Positions 55,101 to 59,896 of a stretch of DNA of 64,000 nucleotides are shown in pieces. Source of the stretch: a bacterium (GTDB taxonomy: Bacteria; Bdellovibrionota; UBA2428). The translations under genes and the position numbers were made by a program. The stretch lies in the NCBI GenBank assembly GCA_009991595.1, contig JAACVK010000024.1:1-64000 (forward strand), given 5' to 3'. The notes under the pieces are model-generated. The model had not been told where the DNA came from. It was given only the letters and a program-made list of their open reading frames with translations, and searched no databases. Position 1 is the stretch's first letter, and the number at the start of each line of letters is the position of its first letter.

Positions 55101-55176
55101 GGGCTCTTGCATATATTCTGCAAATGGTGGACTCACGGGAATTACAATCTACGGCTACACCTTCAATGGTCGTTGA
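49177..55176 (+). CDS. Giant lipoprotein with Ig-like repeats, beta-helix and Cys/acidic C-terminal repeats
   Basis: 1999 residues from ATG 49177 (AAAAAGGG 6 bases upstream; an ATG at 49171 is too close to it). Lipobox LSAC gives lipidated Cys26. Residues ~150-840 are six Ig-like repeats of ~113-118 residues, each opening with TPP or a related linker and DDTPTF/DSTPAF and containing a CS pair; a further degenerate unit precedes and a fibronectin-like one (~840-940) follows. Residues ~1170-1710 form a right-handed parallel beta-helix (Asn/Ser/Thr/Gly-rich, e.g. GQGLYVTGNSSTLGTINVSN). The C-terminus (~1830-1970) carries five acidic Cys motifs of the type DGICESGESC, likely Ca2+-binding. This looks like a surface-displayed adhesin or carbohydrate-binding/degrading protein; enzymatic activity is not proven. 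Confidence 0.85.
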   Translation: MERNGLEASKKLGVLLLGLVWLLSACGEVSVSGSENLDGQPAGTEDPTIIFLSIDPSTFSTSDTTPTISGATGNNADVVILYSNSSCSMELVRGSATAFGTSGLTATVSSNSVTQIYGKAFRSFGDFENQVASDCTYLVTYTHSSGGPDVPGIVLNTPATSPSNSDDTPTFDVDLETGATFESQVITTLTLHSDSACSSGALATLNNPTGTSVQITASAQAADSIVTYYVKADKGFGLSSCSLAHGTVGKRMVSYEYDPTPPSYPNIVLQSPASSPGADDTPAFTVTVDGGSNFTIADWSRIDLYASQDCSGSSIANNASLTGADTSVILTAGSSIGASGTYEFSVKATDDVGNTICSYAEGSSEADLDFETYELDTTPPAFPQIALNSPATSPNTDDTPTFVLTLEGAGNFVSTDMITLHETADCSDGAVATKTSVAADSTTITRASGMSEGTLVFRVKVTDLAGNSTCSDDDPDNDGEANDYATYEYDNTPPVYPTIALNTPSTSPGNDSTPAFEVGPETGSSAASDTFELFASTNCSGSALDTETGSAVTLYYPEVGGGDALSEGSYTFTVKVTDVAGNTVCSADDPDADGNGDDYVTYVYDNTPPDEPEIMIAIPGTSPSTDSTPSFTVSLEEDGNILSTDTVGIHSNDTCTNLVSASVSGEDDASLDIEITTAQAVDTTVNYYALVTDAAGNSTCSETHGTSGDGTSYAAHDYDNTPPPAPEIARKSGQGTPSNDEQPQFTVNLEGGDTFATHGVVEIKIFDQAACAGNEVGGDASLSSNYTNITRDTGTSEGTTSYSAQTIDDAGLTTCSSEHSTDSATEGVGYANHLYDNTSPTWTDSLSLSDTVYGSKTETPTFTYTSNASDPNSGSGIAGYEYAIDLKSGTCDSATPDVVDWTTAPASGNEISGLSLTYGNTYCFMMRAVDNVGFYSSVVSEEWEANLVVTVAARYSNATDWMDYVKSDSALSETFTSTNAACDATETNRVDCRHGGEYRKVEVTFESSCAGLGMTDNLSAFDWTCDDGGANVVFYGVLKSAKRLKDLIDFATPAFLDNYVTLTGCVDCSPNITSTAGAWWSNTVTELPDNSGGAGSFEILATSGTIYTLDSTRNTAGYGINASKVAIVIDSDAILEWDDSSATNSTYCGTSKSCVIGANSTNHFLWIEGALDADGASNPAHRGMNLYNNYFVRVPYLVITEALETGLYTFLLKYTTIGSISVNGDIGGIDRVTLKGVDFNNSTDVIVSELSTFDVGSVYNTSYGLNLPASNTSMVFGNITSTDDTGYGVVIIAENTNVTGTITVSGTSGQGLYVTGNSSTLGTINVSNIAKVGQRAINLSVSDSSFGPITVTGDTGDTLLSTGDSLYLSGSNNTFDDITISQTGDASADTAFTFTNGGGNIFNGDITVHNNTGKGLHVWSTSSASTFNGAITAYSNGGTGVTVTTSGHTFNESIASYSNGAGGVSVTSSNNIFNGDVLVYDNSGTASTGFGLSLSSTAASNEFSNVLSYGNYATAVNLGSTGIGNAIYGLSAFNNGCGVNVSSSGGVLSNFTIANNGKTVCSGNNHGLRIAASRNVFTNGSIIGSANNGVYIQSGIDNIFNAVTISNNASHGLVKRAGASLFANILVANNGGRGVQLTGADRTTFLNLATFDNSSHGIGEQSNASYGVGLHGFLKIGKAGSVDCSGIAASDFLTTTTCTSSGTNGSTDWKGIPYLMSANLIRDTSSPYTIASTFVGKVTTDDTVNSSDSSGTATYDVSLDWFGFQNDFRAWGRDGSAFPNSDNQGLCVSGDCRIWDMSLHRDDSVILNLSGNGTTENSSSYIKEGEDIAAIGGNDNGICESGESCLGNGNGVCESGELCTNSFEAGAPCPSEVDGDQYIDSVYLDKTSAHSKWNNAVPVVEIAGDGDGICETSEACEDDPVDSVCDDGEQCVQRFLKNAFEITGDSIGDDDGLCEADEACVYTPNVGAYQGHGPLGSCIYSANGGLTGITIYGYTFNGR
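49625..51690 (+). repeat. Six tandem Ig-like coding repeats of about 340 bp
   Basis: The codons for the D-[DS]-T-P-x-F motif recur at about 49671, 50010, 50364, 50705, 51051 and 51390 (spacing 339-354 bases), the last as DEQPQF. The intervals encode ~115-residue Ig-like domains joined by DNTPP-type linkers. Nucleotide identity between units is modest, so these are old duplications, not a recently expanded array. Confidence 0.8.
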
Positions 55177-55199
55177 GCTGCCTCTAAAAGGCATTCGTA

Positions 55200-55247
55200 C
55201 AGCAACCCTTTCGGAGGGTTTAAGCAGCCATCCCGGGTTTTTCTGCA
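55200..55247 (+). repeat. Left inverted repeat of RAYT element 2
   Basis: 48-base arm beginning CAGCAACCCTTTCGGAGGGT and ending in TTTTTCTGCA. The internal hairpin AACCCT-TTCGG-AGGGTT is of the REP type. Reverse complement of 55919-55966 with 3 mismatches. Confidence 0.85.
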
Positions 55248-55280
55248 GTAGTTTGGCACTAGAATTGCTTCGGCCTGAGT

Positions 55281-55916
55281 ATGGCTTATTCCAAATTAGT
55301 TAGAAGTGCCGAATTGCCTTATCATGTTGTGAATCGCTGCCTAGATAAAGAGTTCTATCCAGTTTCACTCGATAAATGCTGGGAACAACTCATGTTTCTT
55401 TGTCACACGATCACCTGTATTTATGGAGCTCGCATCCACGCTTTTGTTCTTATGAGCAATCACTATCATATGTTGGTAAGCACGCCAGACGCGAATCTAG
55501 ATGATTGCATGCAATATTTTCAAAGAGAGTTTAGCCTTTGGATGAAGGAGCGAACGGCAAAACAAAGGTATCGATTTCAGGGGCGATATCGTTCATGCTT
55601 AATCTACGAAGAAAGACATTTCCTCAACGTCTATCGCTATATTTACCAAAATCCAATGCGGGCGGGAGTTGTGAAAAAAGCTGAAGATTATCCGTTTAGC
55701 AGTCTTCATGGCAGGGTTGGAAAATCCGTTTTAAAGTTCCCTATTTGGCCGTCCGCGCATTTGCTTGGTGGGGCGCTACCGGAGAGCTTAGAAGACGAGG
55801 TAGAGTTCATAAACAATCGAGTAGCCGGAGATGAGGTTGAACGAACGCGAAGAGCTCTCGGCCGTCGCAATTTCAGACCAGCAGCTCGCCTCGCTCCTTC
55901 AACGAAGAAAATTTAA
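55281..55916 (+). CDS. REP-associated tyrosine transposase (Y1/HUH family), copy 2
   Basis: 211 residues from ATG 55281. HUH motif His61-Tyr-His63 (MSNHYHML) and catalytic Tyr in VYRYIYQNP (Tyr118 or Tyr120), the same positions as copy 1, with which it aligns nearly without gaps over the first ~130 residues. The C-terminal third is different from copy 1, and so are the repeats around it, so these are two separate RAYT/REP families rather than one duplicated element. Basic C-terminus (RLAPSTKKI). The enzyme should cut and join its cognate REP hairpins. Confidence 0.88.
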   Translation: MAYSKLVRSAELPYHVVNRCLDKEFYPVSLDKCWEQLMFLCHTITCIYGARIHAFVLMSNHYHMLVSTPDANLDDCMQYFQREFSLWMKERTAKQRYRFQGRYRSCLIYEERHFLNVYRYIYQNPMRAGVVKKAEDYPFSSLHGRVGKSVLKFPIWPSAHLLGGALPESLEDEVEFINNRVAGDEVERTRRALGRRNFRPAARLAPSTKKI

Positions 55917-55918
55917 CA

Positions 55919-55966
55919 TGTAGAAACACCTGGGATGGCTGCTTAAACCCTCCGAAAGGGTTGCTG
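55919..55966 (-). repeat. Right inverted repeat of RAYT element 2
   Basis: 48-base arm containing GGGATGGCTGCTTAAACCCT and CCGAAAGGGTTGCTG; hairpin AACCCT-CCGAA-AGGGTT. It starts 3 bases after the transposase stop. Confidence 0.85.
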
Positions 55967-56007
55967 CTAGCTACCCGAAACTACCCGTGAATTGTTAGGT
56001 GTAATGG

Positions 56008-56042
56008 CCGTCTCCTTTTATGTATGCGCAAAATGGAGACGG
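56008..56042 (+). promoter_or_regulatory. Hairpin whose 3' arm is the Shine-Dalgarno of the next gene
   Basis: CCGTCTCC (56008-56015) pairs perfectly with GGAGACGG (56035-56042). TTTT and AAAA extend the stem inside, with one bulged T, around a ~10-base loop. GGAG in the 3' arm is the ribosome-binding site for ATG 56048 (7 bases downstream), and TTTTT follows directly. The element can act as a rho-independent terminator for the RAYT region and/or as an RBS-sequestering switch. Confidence 0.6.
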
Positions 56043-56047
56043 TTTTT

Positions 56048-56776
56048 ATGAAAAATTTCAGATATCTAATTGCACTATTTATTTTAGCCTTTGCTTTTGT
56101 TTCATGCAGTTCTACCAAGCTAGATCAAGAGAGCGTGAAGCAGGTAAAGAAAGTTGGTGTGGTTGGTATTGAGGTGATTCAAGAGATGTTGGGTGAGTCG
56201 GATGGCCCTTCTATGGGTAATGGCGCTAGGCAAGAGTCAGAACACGTTAAGACTATCTTTGATGGCTTTATAAACTCTATTCATAAGAACAAAAGTTGGA
56301 AGGCCTTGAGCTACAATAAAATCACATCCAACGCTTATTATTTCCAGCAGTATAAAAACGAGATGAAAGGCCTCCGTTCTGTGCCTCCTCCCGGGGCCAA
56401 TCGAGAGGTTTTCTCTGCTCCCAAGTTGATGGATCAGTGGGCGATTAGTCGCATGACTAAGGATCAAAAAAATCTATTGTGTAGAAAACTTGGAGTGGAT
56501 GCCATTGCTTATCTAAGAATTCAATCTGACTTAAAAGCCAAAGCAAGTCTTTTAACTCTAGTGGGCGGCGGAAATGTGGTTCCAGATGCTCGAGTGCAAA
56601 TCGAGCTTTATTCTCTTGCCAAGGGCGAGGTAATTTGGCGAGAAAGTGCTTTAGCTAAAACTTCTAGCGATGGAGCCAAGCATTGGGCAGGGATTTCTAA
56701 GAAAGACGCCATCAACAAACTAGTGGTCGAATCTTCTAAATTGAGTTTTGAGGAGCTTTTTAAGAAACTTAAGTAG
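56048..56776 (+). CDS. Lipoprotein of unknown function
   Basis: 242 residues from ATG 56048, chosen because it begins the signal peptide (KNFRYLIALFILAFAFVSC, lipobox FVSC) and has GGAG 7 bases upstream; an upstream in-frame ATG at 56024 lies within the hairpin loop. The mature protein contains a mixed helix/strand domain with RKLGVDAIAYLRIQSDL and PDARVQIELYSLAKGEVIWRE, a layout like lipoproteins that oligomerise at the outer membrane, but no family is firmly recognised. It lies between the right arm of RAYT element 2 and the solo copy at 56779, both in the same orientation. Confidence 0.65.
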   Translation: MKNFRYLIALFILAFAFVSCSSTKLDQESVKQVKKVGVVGIEVIQEMLGESDGPSMGNGARQESEHVKTIFDGFINSIHKNKSWKALSYNKITSNAYYFQQYKNEMKGLRSVPPPGANREVFSAPKLMDQWAISRMTKDQKNLLCRKLGVDAIAYLRIQSDLKAKASLLTLVGGGNVVPDARVQIELYSLAKGEVIWRESALAKTSSDGAKHWAGISKKDAINKLVVESSKLSFEELFKKLK

Positions 56777-56778
56777 AG

Positions 56779-56826
56779 TGCAGAAACACCCGGGATGGCT
56801 GCATAAAGGTTCCGAAAGGGTTTGTG
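56779..56826 (-). repeat. Solo diverged REP-like copy of the RAYT element 2 arm
   Basis: Begins 2 bases after the lipoprotein stop and shares GCAGAAACACC, GGGATGGCTGC and CCGAAAGGGTT with 55919-55966 (about 8 of 48 positions differ). The original stem AACCCT/AGGGTT is lost, but GCATAAA and TTTGTGC with a CC-GAAA-GG centre form a new hairpin, so structure appears to be kept. Confidence 0.7.
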
Positions 56827-56836
56827 CAAAAGAATT

Positions 56837-56952
56837 GGGGCCTCCCTGCTATGAAAAGGGAGACCCCAGAGTGAGAGAGTTCGGAGGCATCGTGCCTCCT
56901 TACATTAACAACGTCCTTGTTGCTTTTATTGTTTGAGTTGCACGAGCAACTC
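56837..56952. terminator. Cluster of four hairpins between convergent genes
   Basis: In order: GGGG-C-CTCCCT with AGGGAG-A-CCCC (56837-56867, one mismatch); GGAGGCA with TGCCTCC around TCG (56883-56899); AACAA with TTGTT (56907-56921, then CTTTTATT); and GAGTTGC with GCAACTC around ACGA (56935-56952, then TTTACTT). They occupy the space between the lipoprotein gene (+) and the diguanylate cyclase gene (-). The last two are followed by T-rich sequence and may terminate plus-strand transcripts. Confidence 0.6.
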
Positions 56953-56980
56953 TTTACTTAATTGTTGCGAGCGCACCTCC

Positions 56981-57538
56981 TTAGTTGATCTTGCGCCAAG
57001 CGCGGGTTATTTGGTTTCGTCCATTTCGTTTGGCGGCATACAACGCAGCATCAGCTTCAGCAGTCGCATCAAGAAGGGGTTGGTCGCTATCCCATTCTGT
57101 GATTCCAGCACTAAAAGTCACTTCCAATTCAACACCGTTTTCCAATTCGATTTTGTTCGAGGCCAAATCCCGTCTTAGACGGTCAACATCCGTAAATGAG
57201 TTAGTCAAATGGGAGGGGATTAGGAGAACAAATTCTTCCCCGCCCATTCGACAAACTAAGCTGCCCGATGGAACTTTCATCAGTAGGTATTGGGCAACCG
57301 ATTTTAGAACATGGTCACCGGCAAGATGCCCATGTGTATCGTTAATATTCTTAAAGTGGTCTATGTCTATAATGGCTAGGCTTAGCTTCTTTGGGAGCAA
57401 TCCAAACTTTCTTCTTCGTTCTAGTATGTTCAAAAGTGCTTCCCTTCTAAGGCATCCTGTGAGGCCATCTTTTTCAGCAATTTGACGAAGTCTTGATACT
57501 TCGTCCTCTAGTTCTTTAATTTTTTGAGCGTAGTTCAT
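56981..57538 (-). CDS. Diguanylate cyclase (GGEEF), stand-alone
   Basis: 185 residues. A short N-terminal coiled coil (~3-22) is followed directly by a complete GGDEF domain: AEKDGLTGCLRR, IDIDHFKNINDTHGHLAGD and the active-site GGEEF at 99-103. No RxxD inhibitory I-site precedes the active site. The enzyme makes c-di-GMP from two GTP in the cytoplasm. A strong Shine-Dalgarno (AGGAGGG) lies just before the ATG. It contrasts with the degenerate GGDEF protein at 45962-47611. Confidence 0.92.
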   Translation of the reverse strand: MNYAQKIKELEDEVSRLRQIAEKDGLTGCLRREALLNILERRRKFGLLPKKLSLAIIDIDHFKNINDTHGHLAGDHVLKSVAQYLLMKVPSGSLVCRMGGEEFVLLIPSHLTNSFTDVDRLRRDLASNKIELENGVELEVTFSAGITEWDSDQPLLDATAEADAALYAAKRNGRNQITRAWRKIN

Positions 57539-57548
57539 ATTCCCTCCT

Positions 57549-57795
57549 ATAAAAGACGTTCAACCAACGTTCCGCGTTTTAGAGAGTGTGTTGGCGTTCT
57601 ACTGTATACATTTCAAGTGCCGTGCCACATGTGATTACAGGGAGTTAGCTGTTGTATTGAGGTGCTAGGCCCTCAGTTTGGATGAGGCGTCGCGATCCCA
57701 AAGCCCCACTTTGTTAAGATTGTGTGAAGGGAGTCGCTAGGGAAGGCTAGGAGATTAGATAGTTTATACTGAGAGGCAAGGCATTGGCATAAACA
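57549..57795. other. Intergenic stretch without recognised gene
   Basis: Between the divergently oriented diguanylate cyclase start and the terminator at 57796 there is about 250 bp with no convincing reading frame or tRNA/rRNA. It should contain the cyclase promoter. A non-coding RNA is possible but nothing specific supports it. Confidence 0.4.
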
Positions 57796-57827
57796 AAGGC
57801 CCCTACAACGCAAGTTGTAGGGGCCTT
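57796..57827 (-). terminator. Perfect 14-bp terminator hairpin with GCAA tetraloop
   Basis: AAGGCCCCTACAAC (57796-57809) and GTTGTAGGGGCCTT (57814-57827) are fully complementary around a GNRA-type GCAA loop. It lies 48 bases after the stop of the minus-strand Cys-rich gene, with TTGTTTATG after the hairpin on that strand. Confidence 0.85.
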
Positions 57828-57875
57828 AGAGGTTATATGGGTTTGTTCTAGAGTTTGCTGTTTAAAGCGAAGTTC

Positions 57876-58073
57876 TTAGGATTTCTTTTCGCTCTCTTCA
57901 CAAACTTTGCACGCTTTTTCTTTTTTACCGTCGCAATGTTTGCATTTCTTTTTATCTTTGCAATCTACGCATGTTTTGCAGGCGCAATCGCTGCAGGATT
58001 TACTGTGATGACCAGTGTGGGAGCAAGCAAAAACAAAGAGGGATAAGATGGAAAGGCTTAATATGTTTTTCAT
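57876..58073 (-). CDS. Cysteine-rich mini-lipoprotein, probable metal binder
   Basis: 65 residues. Signal peptide with lipobox VFAC (Cys17), then HTGHHSKS and a mature tail packed with Cys in CxxC/CxC spacing (SCSDCACKTCVDC, KCKHC, ACKVC), ten Cys in all counting the lipidated one, interleaved with Lys and Asp. The pattern suggests metal binding (Zn, Cu or Cd) or a thiol buffer at the membrane. It has its own strong terminator. No named family recognised; the overlapping plus-strand frame (57855-58046) is its antisense shadow. Confidence 0.7.
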   Translation of the reverse strand: MKNILSLSILSLFVFACSHTGHHSKSCSDCACKTCVDCKDKKKCKHCDGKKEKACKVCEESEKKS

Positions 58074-58247
58074 GTTCTCAAGTGTAGCAAGATCCTTGGA
58101 ATCAACAAGGCAACTCTATCAGAAAAATTGGCGTTAACTTGTTGTTTCTAGGACGAATTTGACTATTTAGAGTATGCTCCGCGGCATGCGAGCTTTTCTG
58201 CCACTCAAGAGTCGAGAGGCTTTCTAATCAAGTATAGGATGGGTGGT

Positions 58248-58628
58248 ATGAAATATTTGCACACAATGATTCGAGTGAACGACTTAGATGAATCTATAAA
58301 ATTCTATCGTGATGTATTAGGGATGAAGCTTTTGTCTCAAACCGAATATCCTTCAGGCGAGTTTACTCTGGCCTTCTTGGGCTACGGCGACGATAAGCGC
58401 GACCCTTGTATTGAGTTGACCTACAATTGGGGCAAGAGCTCTTACAATCATGGAGATGCTTATGGGCATGTCGCTTTCGGTGTGCAGGACATTTACAAGA
58501 TTTGCGAAGAGGTTAAATCTCGTGGCGGAAAAGTTAGCCGTGAGCCTGGACCCATGAAGCATGGCAAAACAGTGATTGCTTTTATCGAAGACCCTAATGG
58601 TTACAAGATTGAGCTCATCGAGCTATAG
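58248..58628 (+). CDS. gloA: Lactoylglutathione lyase (glyoxalase I)
   Basis: 126 residues from ATG 58248, with GGATGGGTGG just upstream; ATG 58239 adds three residues. The product has the metal/substrate residues of glyoxalase I: His5 (YLHTMIRV), Glu in CIELTYNWG, His in YGHVAFGV and Glu in YKIELIEL, plus DESIKFYRDVLGMKL. It converts the methylglyoxal-glutathione hemithioacetal to lactoylglutathione in the cytoplasm. The rlmD-like gene follows after 8 bases. Confidence 0.93.
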   Translation: MKYLHTMIRVNDLDESIKFYRDVLGMKLLSQTEYPSGEFTLAFLGYGDDKRDPCIELTYNWGKSSYNHGDAYGHVAFGVQDIYKICEEVKSRGGKVSREPGPMKHGKTVIAFIEDPNGYKIELIEL

Positions 58629-58636
58629 GCCTTTTA

Positions 58637-59779
58637 ATGGAGCGTTTCTCAGGGAAAGTTTTTGATCTCAGCCAAGATGGGATGGGGGTTGTAAAATCTC
58701 CAGAAGGGGTTGTGTTTTTCGTGCGAGGAGCTTGGCCTGGTGACGAGGGTGTTTTTGTTGTTACCGAGCGTAAAAAGAAAAACTATGGCTTTGCGCGAAT
58801 CGAAAAGCTTGAGGTGGAATCTCAAGACAGAGTCATGCCTGGTTGTGTTTATCATGGGGAGGGTGCAGGAAAGTGTGGCGGTTGTCCTTGGCAGTTTGTA
58901 AATTATTCAGCGCAAGTGCAATGGAAACAAAAGCTCCTTAATCTCGCTCTAAAAAGAGCGGGGCACGAAAATTTCTTAAGTCGAGTGGAAAGCGTAGTGG
59001 AGTGCTCCACGCCTCTGGGTTACCGAAATCGAGCCTTGATGAAAAGCGATGGCGATGACATTGGGTTTTTGGGCTTCAAGAGTCATGAGCTTGTTCCTAT
59101 TGATGACTGTTTGGTTCTAAATGAAGCCAACAGAGCTACGTTAAAAAAGCTCATTGGCTTCTTGCCTCATGCTGGTTGGAGGCCGCAAACCGGTCGCAAG
59201 TGGCGCAGCATCGAGTTCGATGATCAAATGACCGCTGCGGAAGTTATGCCAGATAAGCCGTTAGAGTTTAGGCAAGTCAATGATGAGCAGAACAACAATA
59301 TGAAAAGATGGCTGTCTCAAGAGTTGGAAGAACTTCCATTAGAGTCTGGAGTTTTAGAATTGTTTTGCGGAAATGGAAATTATACCGAAGTCTTTTCCTT
59401 GAGGGGGTATGAAAAGCTGGTTGGAATTGAATTGAGTCGAAGTTCGATTGAATCTGCTGCGCTAAAGTTTCCGCAATATGATTTTCATGCACTGAATCTT
59501 TTCGAAAGATCTGAGTGGACAGGAGTTCTCCGGAAAGTTTCCGATCTAGATGTTTTGTTTCTAGATCCACCTCGCGAAGGCTTTCCTCAGCTGCCTGATT
59601 TGGTGGCTCAGATGCCAGCCTTGAAAACCATCTATTACGTCTCTTGTAATTATTCGACTTTCTTTCGAGACATTGCTCCTTTGGCCGGCAGCGCCTGGGA
59701 GCTGGAGCGTCTTCAACCTTTTGATATGTTTCCACAAACGCCTCATTTGGAAATTATCGGCAAGTTTAATCTGAAATAG
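58637..59779 (+). CDS. RlmD/RumA-type 23S rRNA (uracil-C5)-methyltransferase
   Basis: 380 residues. N-terminal TRAM domain (~1-60), [4Fe-4S] cysteines Cys70, Cys80, Cys83 (GKCGGCPWQ) and Cys158 (DDCLVLNE), SAM-binding ELFCGNGNYTE (~241-251), LDPPREG at 309-315 and catalytic Cys337 in YVSCNYSTF. All key residues of the TrmA/RumA family are present, although the protein is about 50 residues shorter than typical RlmD, chiefly in the central region. It methylates U in rRNA (the exact position, U1939 or U747 type, cannot be told). Probably co-transcribed with gloA. Confidence 0.88.
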   Translation: MERFSGKVFDLSQDGMGVVKSPEGVVFFVRGAWPGDEGVFVVTERKKKNYGFARIEKLEVESQDRVMPGCVYHGEGAGKCGGCPWQFVNYSAQVQWKQKLLNLALKRAGHENFLSRVESVVECSTPLGYRNRALMKSDGDDIGFLGFKSHELVPIDDCLVLNEANRATLKKLIGFLPHAGWRPQTGRKWRSIEFDDQMTAAEVMPDKPLEFRQVNDEQNNNMKRWLSQELEELPLESGVLELFCGNGNYTEVFSLRGYEKLVGIELSRSSIESAALKFPQYDFHALNLFERSEWTGVLRKVSDLDVLFLDPPREGFPQLPDLVAQMPALKTIYYVSCNYSTFFRDIAPLAGSAWELERLQPFDMFPQTPHLEIIGKFNLK

Positions 59780-59896
59780 CAGCAGCTCTTATGCTTCTAA
59801 GTATTTGAAACTCATTGGATAGTTCTAGCCAACGGGGGTATTCCTTTCTTTTAGGTAGGGCTTACTTATCTCCTTGACCGAGTCTGCTGCCCTGCT

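Larger units (their letters stand above)
55200..55966. mobile_element. RAYT element 2 with ~48-bp terminal inverted repeats
   Basis: A 767-bp unit with imperfect inverted repeats at 55200-55247 and 55919-55966 (45 of 48 bases complementary) around one RAYT gene. Each arm holds the REP-like hairpin AACCCT/AGGGTT with a CGAA- or TCGG-type loop. It lies 24 bases after the giant lipoprotein stop. A third, more diverged copy of the arm is found at 56779-56826. Confidence 0.8.

Noticed and set aside
57855-58046. Plus-strand hydrophobic ORF (Phe/Ala-rich) opposite the Cys-rich gene
   Set aside because: It is the antisense of Cys/Lys codons (poly-Phe/Ala/Thr) and lacks a ribosome-binding site; the minus-strand lipoprotein has signal peptide and terminator.
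59277-59735. 152-codon minus-strand open frame antisense to the rRNA methyltransferase gene
   Set aside because: Overlaps the SAM-binding and catalytic motifs of the true gene; no supporting features.
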